Source of the DNA: Deltaproteobacteria bacterium
Lineage (GTDB): Bacteria > Desulfobacterota > Desulfobacteria > Desulfobacterales > JAHEIW01
Length of the DNA: 43,674 nt
Assembly: GCA_024639185.1 (NCBI GenBank)
Contig: JAHEIW010000021.1
Span: forward strand, 1-43,674
Direction: 5' to 3'
The translations under genes and the position numbers were made by a program. This document shows, piece by piece, positions 1 through 7,393 of the stretch. A model generated the notes under the pieces. The model was not told the origin of the DNA, searched no databases, and saw nothing but the letters and a program-made list of their open reading frames with translations. How positions within the stretch are numbered: position 1 is the stretch's first letter; every line of letters begins with the position of its first letter.

Positions 1-193
1 CACAGAAAGCATTTTTTTGTGACTTAAAATACGGGGTCAGCTCCGGACTGTTCATCTCACAAATAGCGGCGGAGTCTTGAAGAACGCTAAACAGGGTAAT
101 TTCTGCATCGCGAGGAAAGATCTGTGCAATATAATCGACTGCACGTTTTGCATTTTCAGATTCGTCAAAGGCTACCAATATCTTATGTCCCAT
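1..193 (-). CDS. Universal stress protein (UspA family), N-terminal part, cut by window edge
   Basis: The minus strand reads an open frame beginning MGHKILVAFDESENAKRAVD, which continues without a stop to base 1. An N-terminal beta strand followed by V-A-F-D-E-S and then an A-x-x-A-x-x-Y/V helix is the standard start of the UspA fold (ATP-binding or dimerising stress proteins of the cytoplasm). The start is fixed by an AAGGAGGG ribosome-binding site 6 bases upstream. Only about 64 residues are inside the window, so the Walker-like G-2x-G-9x-G(S/T) nucleotide-binding motif, which lies near the C-terminus, cannot be checked. It faces the same way as the haemoglobin and ABM genes that follow and may be part of the same stress block. 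The family call is good; the physiological role is unknown. Confidence 0.8.
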   Translation of the reverse strand, partial: MGHKILVAFDESENAKRAVDYIAQIFPRDAEITLFSVLQDSAAICEMNSPELTPYFKSQKNAFC

Positions 194-382
194 TTTCGTT
201 GCCCTCCTTAACTCTTTTACTTGCTTTTGATTTTCAGAAAGAAGGGACCCACGAGATGATCGGCTCACCTGATTTTTTTATGGAACTAAAAGTCGTAATA
301 GTCCAAGTTTAATAAATCAATAATGCGGACCTCAAATTCTGAAGCCGTGATTCTTTGCAAATCATATTGAATGTATTGCTCT

Positions 383-766
383 TTATCCCGCAGATCCGAC
401 ATCACCTGTGATTTCGTCTGAGTATGTGTTGATCCGACCTATAATCTCTTGCGCATCCTGGTCATTGATCCCGTGATCTTGGAGGGTATCAATGAGGTGA
501 CCCACATACAGGGCAAAGTGATGCTTGGTAATGCCTGTTCCATGGTGGACATGGCTAAGGGGTCTGCCGGAGTAAGTGATCGGACCATCCAGCGCTGCAC
601 TAAAAAACTCGCGTTGCATTCGGCGCAGCTTGCCCATAGAAGCGTTTTCAAAAAACGGCTTCAATTCCGGGTCGGCTAAGACGCGATCATAAAATTCGTG
701 GATCAGATCACTGATTGTTTGTTCGCCACCGACTCTCTCAAATAGTGTCTGCTGTTGATCGTGCAT
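383..766 (-). CDS. Truncated haemoglobin, group I (TrHbN/GlbN-like)
   Basis: This is a 127-residue protein beginning MHDQQQTLFERVGG. It shows the truncated-globin pattern: an N-terminal LFERVGGEQTI segment, a tyrosine at about residue 26 in the B helix (F-Y-D-R-V, the B10 position), F-F around 38-39, and S-G-R-P-L...H-H-G...K-H-H-F where His83 is the likely proximal haem ligand. Length and order fit group I. Such proteins bind O2 and NO and many act as NO dioxygenases; in an anaerobe a role in NO or O2 detoxification is plausible but inferred. The start at 766 is chosen over an in-frame start at 802 because GGAG lies 6-9 bases ahead of it and the globin homology begins there. An inverted repeat lies 20-37 bases upstream. 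Confidence 0.9.
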   Translation of the reverse strand: MHDQQQTLFERVGGEQTISDLIHEFYDRVLADPELKPFFENASMGKLRRMQREFFSAALDGPITYSGRPLSHVHHGTGITKHHFALYVGHLIDTLQDHGINDQDAQEIIGRINTYSDEITGDVGSAG

Positions 767-785
767 ATTAAATCTCCAAGTTTGA

Positions 786-803
786 TTTGACCCGCTTGTC
801 AAA
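786..803. promoter_or_regulatory. Inverted repeat TTTGAC-N6-GTCAAA, possible regulator site for the haemoglobin gene
   Basis: A perfect 6-bp inverted repeat with a 6-base spacer lies 20-37 bases upstream of the haemoglobin start codon. The TTGAC half-site resembles those bound by CRP/FNR-superfamily regulators, several of which respond to NO or O2. Position near the ribosome-binding site would suit a repressor or a promoter-proximal activator. The symmetry is seen; the function is inference. Confidence 0.4.
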
Positions 804-870
804 CCAGAAATTCGAAGCTTGAGTACTGGATAAACATATGAGGCATAAGTTTGTTTTATTCAAAAATTCA

Positions 871-1221
871 TTAACCGTTACTAATGTATTCCGCTTGTTT
901 ATGAGGCATTTTTTCGGCAATTGCTCCGGGAACCATTGGTGAATATATATGATATTCTGTTTTTTCCCCGGTCAGGGTTTCAATTTTTTGATCCATCCTG
1001 GCTCTTTCTTGACTGTGGACCCATTTGTTCCAGTCTTCAACGCTTTCCCATGTGCTGATAACCAAGCACTCTCCGGGGTGTTTTATATCGCATAAGGTTT
1101 CTCCGGAAATATAGCCTGGTTGGTACATGGCAAGCGATCTCATCTGTAATATAAGCGGAACCATTTCTTTCGCCTGATGACCCTGCTTCACTTTTCTTTT
1201 GATAATGACGTGAATAGCCAT
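871..1221 (-). CDS. Antibiotic biosynthesis monooxygenase (ABM)-domain protein
   Basis: This is a 116-residue dimeric alpha+beta barrel type protein. It starts MAIHVIIKRKVKQGHQ and has the ABM signatures: an N-terminal strand, a helix with M-V-P-L-I-L-Q-M-R, then Q-P-G-Y-I-S-G-E-T-L, and a central strand followed by the S-T-W-E-S-V-E-D-W-N-K-W helix, which is the most conserved part of the family. Members include small quinol monooxygenases and haem-degrading IsdG-like enzymes, but most are uncharacterised, and no diagnostic catalytic residue is evident here. The start has a strong GGAGGAAAAT site; an in-frame start 24 bases earlier lacks one. It lies just upstream of, and in the same direction as, the truncated haemoglobin gene, which suggests a shared oxidative or nitrosative stress role. 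Confidence 0.8.
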   Translation of the reverse strand: MAIHVIIKRKVKQGHQAKEMVPLILQMRSLAMYQPGYISGETLCDIKHPGECLVISTWESVEDWNKWVHSQERARMDQKIETLTGEKTEYHIYSPMVPGAIAEKMPHKQAEYISNG

Positions 1222-1232
1222 ATTTTCCTCCT

Positions 1233-1244
1233 TGAACCGGTTCA
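1233..1244. promoter_or_regulatory. Perfect 12-bp palindrome TGAACCGGTTCA upstream of the ABM gene
   Basis: The palindrome ends immediately before the ribosome-binding site of the ABM gene and lies downstream of a possible promoter at 1303-1331. A short perfect palindrome in this place is a plausible operator. A 12-bp palindrome can arise by chance, so confidence is low. Confidence 0.3.
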
Positions 1245-1302
1245 CTAATCCAAAGTTTTAAGTTTAGGAGCAGGAAAATTGTTATGCTTTTTTGGTTCTT
1301 AT

Positions 1303-1331
1303 AAGATAGGTAAGAAAATAGGCTGTGTAAA
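1303..1331 (-). promoter_or_regulatory. Possible sigma70-type promoter for the ABM (and haemoglobin) genes
   Basis: On the minus strand TTTACA (1331-1326) and TATCTT (1308-1303) are separated by 17 bases. Predicted transcription would start near 1296, about 75 bases before the ABM start codon. Match to consensus is moderate. Confidence 0.35.
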
Positions 1332-1372
1332 CATCAAAAAAATGGCAGTTTTTTGTCAGGTAAAACCTGATA

Positions 1373-2461
1373 TTATAAAAGGGTTAAAAGATAGGATCTC
1401 AGATTGGTTTTCTTGTTGATGAGGCCAAATTTTTTTCTCAAATTATTGCGATGAAAATCAATGACCCGGGTGGAGGATTTCAATAAGTGCGCAATTTCTT
1501 TAGTTGTTTTGCCTTTTTTTATCAGGTCTGCCACCTGAATTTCTTTTGGTGTTAAATTGTAATAGCTTGAGGACAACTTGTGGACAAAGGGCGAGATAAT
1601 CTCAGTCAGATTGGATTCCAGGACACTGATATAATTTTTTTGCTGTGAACTTAACTTGCCTGCTTTCAGTTTCTCAATGTAAGGTAAAACAAGCTCCTTT
1701 ACATTAAAAATTACCTTTTCTTCAATCTCTGTCTTGTCTTGATCTCTTTGCTTTAATAACACCTTTAATGCTGTATTTACCTCTTGCTGCTTTTTGGTAT
1801 TAAGTTTGAGCTCTTTTTCTCTTTTCTTAAGTGCCTTGTTTGCCTGTTTTTTCTCCCGCAGCAGTTCTTCAAGCTCATCAGCATGCTCCTGGATTCGCTC
1901 ATAAAGCAATGAGTTGTGCAAACAAATCGCTATCTGGCTTGCTATGGTTTCGAGAAAATAGGCTTGTTCAGAAAACTTGCGGATTGTGAGAGATGCAATT
2001 CCCAATACCCCTAAAATTTCGTTTCCAAAAAGAAGGGGCAACGCTGCAAACGAACGGATCCCGATTCTTTTGCATTGATCCAATGTGCAGCACGGATCAG
2101 CGTTTATATCCATCGAATATACCGGTTCCCCGGTCTCTGCGACCACTCCACAAAGGCATTCACCAACTTCTTTAATTTTAGGCCCCTCGTGCGTGATATT
2201 TAAATTATCATTTTCCATTTCCTGTAGAATCAGTTTGTCCGCTTGTTTTAAATAGATGACGGTTAAATCGGGTGATACTATTGCATGGATCTGTTTGTGG
2301 GTGGAGGAGATCATTTGTTTCATGGACAGTTTTGACGTCACTTCGCGAGTAATTGCTGCGATAGAAGCCAGTTCTTCAACTCGATGTTGCAATTTTTCGC
2401 TATCATTTTTATTTTTAATCGGTTTAAAATAAAATGGATAGTTGATTGGTTTAGCTTCCAC
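1373..2461 (-). CDS. GAF-domain LuxR-type transcriptional regulator
   Basis: The protein of about 362 residues has three parts. A GAF sensor domain (about 25-190) contains C-L-C-G-V-V-A-E-T-G-E-P-V and D-P-C-C-T-L-D-Q-C-K-R-I-G-I-R-S-F-A-A-L-P-L. A charged coiled coil follows (about 190-240). A C-terminal LuxR/FixJ helix-turn-helix (about 300-360) reads LTPKEIQVADLIKKGKTTKE, then I-A-H-L-L. The cysteines (C-L-C, C-C, C) in the GAF domain could bind a metal, cluster or haem, but that is speculation. The upstream ATG at 2476 has no ribosome-binding site. The GTG at 2461 has GGAGGG seven bases ahead, lying inside the codons after that ATG, so GTG is preferred. It is a single-gene unit next to the stress genes; its ligand and targets are unknown. 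Confidence 0.85.
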   Translation of the reverse strand: MEAKPINYPFYFKPIKNKNDSEKLQHRVEELASIAAITREVTSKLSMKQMISSTHKQIHAIVSPDLTVIYLKQADKLILQEMENDNLNITHEGPKIKEVGECLCGVVAETGEPVYSMDINADPCCTLDQCKRIGIRSFAALPLLFGNEILGVLGIASLTIRKFSEQAYFLETIASQIAICLHNSLLYERIQEHADELEELLREKKQANKALKKREKELKLNTKKQQEVNTALKVLLKQRDQDKTEIEEKVIFNVKELVLPYIEKLKAGKLSSQQKNYISVLESNLTEIISPFVHKLSSSYYNLTPKEIQVADLIKKGKTTKEIAHLLKSSTRVIDFHRNNLRKKFGLINKKTNLRSYLLTLL

Positions 2462-2725
2462 TTGAAAGCCCTCCATTTTTAATCGAATGTTGTTTTTGAG
2501 TATTTTAAAATAAAGCCAAATAATTCAGAATGCAAATTAGATATTAAAAAAGGTAATATTTTCATGTGGATGAACAGATTTTCCGGAGTGCGGTTTTATA
2601 AAACAAAATAACGACAGCACTTGGAGCCAGTCTGGACGAGTGGAATACGTTTTTGGCAATCCATGCACTAAAAAATAAAGGACTTGTCTGATTAGTTCAT
2701 ATAGCCGGGGGCGGGAGCATACGGT

Positions 2726-3940
2726 TTAAATCGCCTTTACAACAACAAGCGTCAAATCATCTTCGGATTTGGACTCCTTTAGAAACTTTTTAATCTGGCT
2801 GATAATGGCCTCCATGATTTCATTAGCACCTGCCGCCGAATTATTTCGAATGATATCGTTAACAGCCGTTCGACCAAACATCTGGCCACTTTTATTGCGG
2901 GCTTCCCAAACGCCATCAGTGGCGAGCACAACGATATTCCCCTCTGAAAAATTTTCTTTCTGATTTTTCTCATATTGGAAGTGCATATCAACACCGAGCG
3001 CCATACCAGACCCCTGAAGCTCAGAAAAATCATCCGCTACCGGATCATACAATATAGCAGGATCATGTCCGGCACGCACCCATTCAAGTGTAAGTCTGGC
3101 CGGATCTACTAGCAGATAAAACAAGGTGACAAATTGTCCATAATCTGCGAGGTCCCCAGCCAATTGGCAGTTCACATCGGTTATAATCTGGGAAATAGAT
3201 CCTGGCAAAGCAAGGCGTTGGCGTAGCGCAGATCGTACACTTGTCATAATCAATGCCGAGGAAATTCCGTGTCCGGCAACATCACCCACTATCACGCCCA
3301 ATTTTTCATTCTGCTTTTCTTTAAACTTAATAAAATCAAAATAATCTCCACCGGTTTCATCACAATAAATACTTTTGCCAGCGACCTCCAATCCTTTGAT
3401 CTTGGGATTGTCTTTTGGCAAAAGTATCTGCTGAATCTCCTTAGCTAATTGCAGCGAGTGACGAAGCCGATCCCGCTCTCGTTCTCTTTTCCGCAAAGCC
3501 TCTTCAGCCAATATCAATGCGGTGATGTCTTCATGACTTACTACAACTCGAATTGGTTTTTTCTCGGCCACTCGAATGCTCCTTAGATAGAAAAAATGAC
3601 GACCATCCGGTCCATGACAGGGGTAATCGTACAAAAATTCCTTTGTTTCTCCTTTGATCACGGATCGAATACCAGCGGCGACACTATGAGCATCTTTTGC
3701 TTCCTTGCCGACGGTCGCATCACAAAGCTCCAGATAGTTCACACCGATGGAATCATTAGATCCTTTCATTGCGTTTTTCATCGCGAAATTTTTCCAGGCC
3801 TCATTGGTCTCAAGAATTACCCCGATTTCGTCTAAAATGGCTATATTGGCTGAAAGAGAATTTAAAATCGTCCTCGCCAATTTGCTGGAAAAGTCAAAGA
3901 GCGATTTTTTAGAACGCTTATCTGGATTTTTGTTTTTCAT
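2726..3940 (-). CDS. PAS-domain PP2C/SpoIIE-type serine phosphatase
   Basis: This 404-residue cytoplasmic protein has an N-terminal PAS-like sensor domain (about 15-150, ending R-V-V-V-S-H-E-D-I-T, the usual PAS exit). A short coiled coil (R-K-R-E-R-E-R-D-R-L) leads to a SpoIIE-type PP2C phosphatase domain (about 165-404). Metal-binding motifs are visible: G-G-D-Y-F-D-F, V-G-D-V-A-G-H-G, A-T-D-G-V-W-E-A and S-E-D-D-L-T. Proteins of this type dephosphorylate anti-sigma-factor antagonists in partner-switching pathways or read out upstream kinases. No anti-sigma factor or antagonist gene is in the window, so the target is unknown. The start at 3940 has AGGAAA upstream; an in-frame start at 4036 would add 32 non-conserved residues. 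Confidence 0.88.
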   Translation of the reverse strand: MKNKNPDKRSKKSLFDFSSKLARTILNSLSANIAILDEIGVILETNEAWKNFAMKNAMKGSNDSIGVNYLELCDATVGKEAKDAHSVAAGIRSVIKGETKEFLYDYPCHGPDGRHFFYLRSIRVAEKKPIRVVVSHEDITALILAEEALRKRERERDRLRHSLQLAKEIQQILLPKDNPKIKGLEVAGKSIYCDETGGDYFDFIKFKEKQNEKLGVIVGDVAGHGISSALIMTSVRSALRQRLALPGSISQIITDVNCQLAGDLADYGQFVTLFYLLVDPARLTLEWVRAGHDPAILYDPVADDFSELQGSGMALGVDMHFQYEKNQKENFSEGNIVVLATDGVWEARNKSGQMFGRTAVNDIIRNNSAAGANEIMEAIISQIKKFLKESKSEDDLTLVVVKAI

Positions 3941-4115
3941 GATATTTCCTATAGTATAATTGCGACTTTCTGAACCTTCGGGCAGCCGTAATACATCATA
4001 GCCGCATGCTAATCGATGTGAAAAGACTAAGACCAAAAAATTTGATTTAGAATTAAGACCCTGTAATCCAAATATTGTGGCAATTAAAACTCCTCTGAAT
4101 CCATATCAATTTGTT

Positions 4116-4784
4116 TTAGCGCCCTAAATTTGAGAGCTCTTGTTTAAAAACATCTATACCCACGCGATCGATCATTTTTCCTAAACGCTCACCTTTTTTT
4201 GCGTTTTGCTGGTAGTAACCAACCACTTTGTCAATTGCGGTAAGCGCGCTGCTTTCGTCAAGACCGTTGGCACACTCCTGCGCAATTCGCGGCTCTGCGC
4301 CAACGTTTCCTCCGATAACTAAAGCCCAGCCGTCTTTATTTCCGATGAGGCCAATATCACGCACCCAGGACTCCGAGCAACTCAGGTGACATCCGGACAC
4401 GGCCATCTTAAATTTGCCGGGCAATTGCATGCCATGATAAATCTCATCCAGAGTCAATCCCATTTTCAGCGCATCCTGCTGGCCAAGTTTGCAATAGGTA
4501 TTTCCAGGACAGGTTCTTATGCTGCGAACGCACAAACCCACCGCAGCACCCTTGTCGAGGCTTAGTGTATCCCATGCTGCGTCGATATCCTCTTCCTTAA
4601 GACCGATAATTGCGATGCGGGCTGCTCCGGTGATCTTGATCGCTTTGGCACTATATTTTTCAGCTGTATCTGCTATTCGTCGCAACAATTCCGGCGTTAT
4701 TAGTCCACAAGGAATGTGCGGCGCAATGGCGAATGTTTCGTTGTCACGTTGGGGAATGGCACCTTTCTCTCCGAGTCTAAGCAT
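4116..4784 (-). CDS. Small siroheme/4Fe-4S nitrite or sulfite reductase-like protein (low-molecular-weight assimilatory type)
   Basis: The 222-residue protein matches the ferredoxin-like half-domain plus siroheme/4Fe-4S binding domain of nitrite/sulfite reductases. Four cysteines that ligate the cubane are present as C-X5-C (92, 98; T-C-P-G-N-T-Y-C) and C-X3-C (132, 136; S-G-C-H-L-S-C). Full-size reductases have about 450-570 residues with duplicated halves; this single-copy form fits the small assimilatory-type sulfite reductase known from Desulfovibrio and related sulfate reducers. The reaction is probably reduction of sulfite (or nitrite) with an unknown electron donor. It is a single gene with a strong AAGGAGGACGAC leader and a good promoter at 4852-4881. 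Physiological substrate is not settled by sequence. Confidence 0.85.
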   Translation of the reverse strand: MLRLGEKGAIPQRDNETFAIAPHIPCGLITPELLRRIADTAEKYSAKAIKITGAARIAIIGLKEEDIDAAWDTLSLDKGAAVGLCVRSIRTCPGNTYCKLGQQDALKMGLTLDEIYHGMQLPGKFKMAVSGCHLSCSESWVRDIGLIGNKDGWALVIGGNVGAEPRIAQECANGLDESSALTAIDKVVGYYQQNAKKGERLGKMIDRVGIDVFKQELSNLGR

Positions 4785-4851
4785 TGTCGTCCTCCTTTTT
4801 ATCGATCAATATATAAAAAGACGCTCCTATGAGCAATTTTTGTTTAAGAGC

Positions 4852-4881
4852 AATATAAGTACACAGGACTTGCCAAGTCAA
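4852..4881 (-). promoter_or_regulatory. Sigma70-type promoter for the siroheme reductase-like gene, with overlapping dyad
   Basis: On the minus strand TTGACT (4881-4876) and TATATT (4857-4852) are 18 bases apart, placing the start of transcription about 60 bases before the gene. A short dyad GACTT-GCC-AAGTC (4868-4880) overlaps the -35 element and could be an operator. The remainder of the divergent spacer (4882-5144) holds no gene. It includes a weak candidate promoter for the gene to the right: TTGCAA at 5084, 16-base spacer, TAGACT at 5106. Confidence 0.55.
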
Positions 4882-5144
4882 GATTTAGGCCGATTCGGTC
4901 AGTCAAAACGAAAAGAACGCCAAATAGCGGGGAAGATCCGATAGTACTAAAAATCGTTTCGATAGCATTAAAAGATCTTATATTTTGAGGATTTGGACTG
5001 CATTGTAACTTTTGTAATTCGATTAACCCTTATTTATCTCTGGTTTATCTGATATAACAAACCGTTATTTTAAGGCGAACATATTGCAATATTTTATCCG
5101 TGCAATAGACTTATGTATGGGAAAACCAAAAAAGAGGACTTGTC

Positions 5145-5930
5145 ATGTTTAATTATCCATATCTAATTGAGCTGCTGGCACCGAAAAAATCGACTGACAA
5201 TCAATCTGAGGCCCTCCTAAATAGATTTGCTGAGCGGTACCGAAGGATTATTGATGTGGGGTGCGGCGTATCCATTCCCGATAACCCCATGGGACAGCCA
5301 CGGTTAGGCGCTCTGGAGAGCTTTGATCTCAGAGGCCTTTCAGTTGATTCCGACAAGGTCATGATGAATTTGAACACATTCCATACAAAAAGCGAGCTTG
5401 ATGGATTACTGCAGAAAGCCGCTAAAGCGAACTTCAAATACATTCTTGTTGTCAGAGGAGACGGCGGGCCCCTGTTGCCCAAGCTCGACTCTAAAAGCAT
5501 CGGCGGCAACCAAAGCGTGCCCACCTCAATTGATTTGATCCGATACATTAACAGGGAGTATTCCGGCCAATTCATAACCGGTGCAGCCTTCAATCCTTAT
5601 AAGCCGATGCCTTTTGAGTTAAATCGAATGAAACAAAAGATAGAGGCTGGCGCAAGGTATGTGGTTACCCAACCGATTATTGGAAAAGACAAAAGCGTTG
5701 AAATGTTAAAAGATCTTAACATTGCTATCGTCGTTGAGGCTTGGATGTCGTATAACATCGATCTTCTTTATAGAAGTGTTGGAAAAAAGAAAGATGAAAA
5801 GGCCGATAAATATGATCCAATTGAAAATCTAAAAGCACTCCACGAATTTTATCCGCAGTGCAGTGTATATCTGTCAATGCTCAGTTTCAAACAGGATTGG
5901 AAAGAAATTTTACCGAGGCTTTCAATATAG
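5145..5930 (+). CDS. Methylenetetrahydrofolate reductase (MetF)-like protein
   Basis: The 261-residue protein has the features of the MetF TIM barrel. It begins with an L-I-E-L-L-A-P-K-K strand like the family's f-E-f-x-P-P-K, then has D-N-P-M-G-Q-P-R-L-G-A-L, a central I-L-V-V-R-G-D-G-G-P (the family's L-x-L-x-G-D strand), I-T-G-A-A-F-N-P and the K-I-E-A-G-A-R-Y-V-V-T-Q-P motif. MetF reduces methylene-tetrahydrofolate to methyl-tetrahydrofolate with FAD. It is slightly shorter than typical MetF (about 290 residues) and diverged, so the substrate may differ. AGAGGAC precedes the start. It is a lone gene, divergent from the siroheme reductase-like gene. No MetV or Hdr-type partner is nearby. 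Confidence 0.72.
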   Translation: MFNYPYLIELLAPKKSTDNQSEALLNRFAERYRRIIDVGCGVSIPDNPMGQPRLGALESFDLRGLSVDSDKVMMNLNTFHTKSELDGLLQKAAKANFKYILVVRGDGGPLLPKLDSKSIGGNQSVPTSIDLIRYINREYSGQFITGAAFNPYKPMPFELNRMKQKIEAGARYVVTQPIIGKDKSVEMLKDLNIAIVVEAWMSYNIDLLYRSVGKKKDEKADKYDPIENLKALHEFYPQCSVYLSMLSFKQDWKEILPRLSI

Positions 5931-6455
5931 AATCAATCGTTTCATTTTGTTGCATGGGGGACTCCAGTTTTGATCCCATATTTTTGGATTGCGTAACGCA
6001 GTCTGAAAAATAGCAGAATGATAGGTTTCGGCTATGCTTCACAATTTAGATTGACAAATTTTTTGTTACCTTTTTTTATGAAACCTGCAGTTCATCGACA
6101 TGAATCTGTGTTTATGTAATCTTCAATCCTTCTGACATAGCCACCTTTTTAACTTTCCATTCCCCAAAAAAGCGGGTCAAGTCTGCGTTTGACTTTTAAG
6201 GGTTACAGACAAAGGGCAAATGTATACCCTAATTATTCACAGTTCCTGCCGCCAGTTTCCGGTTTTTTTCATACATCAAGTCGAATCGTCCTTCGCTGTT
6301 GCAGGGGACAGAGGATTAAAAAGCCTCCGGTCTTCGACAAATAAAGTTAAGATATCATCAGGTTAAAATAATACCTATGATATATTGTGCCCACTTTTGG
6401 ACTTATTTAAACAAAAAAAAGCACTCACGGAAATCTCGTAAGTTCTTGAATTTAT
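5931..6455. other. 525-base stretch without a recognisable gene
   Basis: No coding frame with a credible start and no convincing promoter, terminator or RNA was found between the MetF-like gene and tRNA-Arg. The sequence is AT-rich and of mixed composition. A short dyad (ATTGCG-TAA-CGCAGT near 5990) is not followed by a T-run on either strand. Confidence 0.6.
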
Positions 6456-6532
<77 letters not shown>

Positions 6533-6536
6533 ATAG

Positions 6537-6561
6537 CCGAATTGAGCATGGCTCAATTCGG
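6537..6561. repeat. Perfect palindrome, 11-bp arms, just upstream of tRNA-Arg
   Basis: CCGAATTGAGC, a 3-base spacer, and its exact complement. It lies 4 bases ahead of the 5' end of tRNA-Arg. It shares the core AATTGAGC-N3-GCTCAATT with the palindrome at 6608-6634. A GTTATT-type degenerate repeat fills the gap between the two. Confidence 0.85.
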
Positions 6562-6607
6562 AGTTATTCGTTATTGGTTAATAGTTATTGGTAAAGAACG
6601 AATATCA

Positions 6608-6634
6608 CCTCAATTGAGCGCAGCTCAATTGAGG
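6608..6634. repeat. Perfect palindrome, 12-bp arms, just downstream of tRNA-His
   Basis: CCTCAATTGAGC, spacer GCA, and its exact complement. It begins 8 bases after the encoded CCA end of tRNA-His. It is related to the palindrome at 6537-6561 and the pair brackets the spacer between the two tRNA genes. There is no T-run, so it is not a standard terminator. Confidence 0.85.
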
Positions 6635-6642
6635 CTTTAAAA

Positions 6643-6719
6643 TGGGGTGAGTGATGGGATTTGAACCCACGACAACCGAGGCCACAACCCGGTGCTCTAC
6701 CAACTGAGCTACACCCACC
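6643..6719 (-). tRNA. tRNA-His (anticodon GTG)
   Basis: Cloverleaf on the minus strand with acceptor GTGGGTG/CACTCAC, the extra G at position -1 paired to C73 that is characteristic of tRNA-His, an anticodon loop TTGTGGC (anticodon GTG), T arm GTGGG-TTCAAAT-CCCAT, and encoded CCA. It is the first gene of a two-tRNA transcript. Confidence 0.97.
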
Positions 6720-6770
6720 ATATTTCGATTGCGGGCTGCTGATATTATATTTTGGATTTACGAATGCCGA

Positions 6771-6799
6771 TTATTAGCAAATATATGTTATGAATTCAA
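6771..6799 (-). promoter_or_regulatory. Possible promoter of the tRNA-His/tRNA-Arg unit
   Basis: On the minus strand TTGAAT (6799-6794) and TAATAA (6776-6771) are separated by exactly 17 bases. Transcription would start about 45 bases before tRNA-His. Confidence 0.4.
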
Positions 6800-6938
6800 G
6801 CTCAAAAACCAGGTATTGACGACCTCCACCTTCTTCAGATAAGGATTGGCATCTTGCGTTTACTGTTTATACTAAATAAGATAAGCAGCCTGTTCGGAAC
6901 AATCGAAATGACCTGAATCGAGACTATAGGACCGAATA

Positions 6939-7112
6939 ATGAATCAACTGACTATTTTTGTCATCAGAGCTGTTGTGGGTCTGGCGTTTGCGGCTGTTAT
7001 GAGTCGTATATTTTTTAGCAGTCTCAACCCGGTATATGTTGTTGGATTAGCCATTATATTGGTGGGATTGGCCTATTTTGCGGAATATTTGCGCAAAAGA
7101 AAACAACCCTGA
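6939..7112 (+). CDS. Small two-helix membrane protein, 57 residues, unknown function
   Basis: A short frame begins MNQLTIFVIRAVVGLAFAAV and ends in the basic tail L-R-K-R-K-Q-P. Two hydrophobic segments (about 5-26 and 32-49) with a short polar turn (S-S-L-N-P) between them indicate two transmembrane helices with a positive C-terminus in the cytoplasm. An AGGA element lies about 9 bases ahead of the ATG. Codon use and clean hydrophobic pattern suggest a real gene. It precedes selB by about 280 bases on the same strand. No function can be assigned. Confidence 0.7.
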   Translation: MNQLTIFVIRAVVGLAFAAVMSRIFFSSLNPVYVVGLAIILVGLAYFAEYLRKRKQP

Positions 7113-7393
7113 ATCCTCACGCAAACCCGCCCGCCTCGCCTTGCGGTCTCGCATGGCGGGCGTGGGACGCAAAGGCGCAAAGCTATAAGTTCAAATTTTA
7201 AATTATATTAGGTTCGCTCCTGAATTCCAGGGGCAATTAGGAGAACCATTATTATTTTAGCTTTTAGTATATTTATTTTAAAAAATCGCAGGCTGATTGT
7301 TTTTTGTTTTCTGGCGTCTCAGCGGAAAACAAAATAAAAAAATCTCAGCGCTCTCTGCGTCTCTGCGGTTAAATTATAAAAAGGAGTCTGCCA
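7113..7393. repeat. Spacer with GC hairpin and degenerate 'acgcaaag / ctctgcgtctctgcgg' repeats
   Basis: The spacer ahead of selB holds a GC-rich inverted repeat (CCCGCCCGCC near 7127 against GGCGGGCGTGGG near 7158), then ACGCAAAGGCGCAAAG (about 7169-7184). Near its right end CTCTCTGCGTCTCTGCGG (about 7352-7369) is roughly the reverse complement of the same unit. These look like low-complexity intergenic repeat material rather than a gene. The selB ribosome-binding site AAAGGAG is at its end. Confidence 0.5.

Noticed and set aside
7124..7184. GGGACGCAAAGGCGCAAAG next to a GC hairpin, resembling the GEMM riboswitch core GACGCAAA
   Set aside because: The GNRA hairpin, the tetraloop receptor and the closing P1 strand are missing, and the same acgcaaag unit occurs as a low-complexity repeat at the other end of the spacer.
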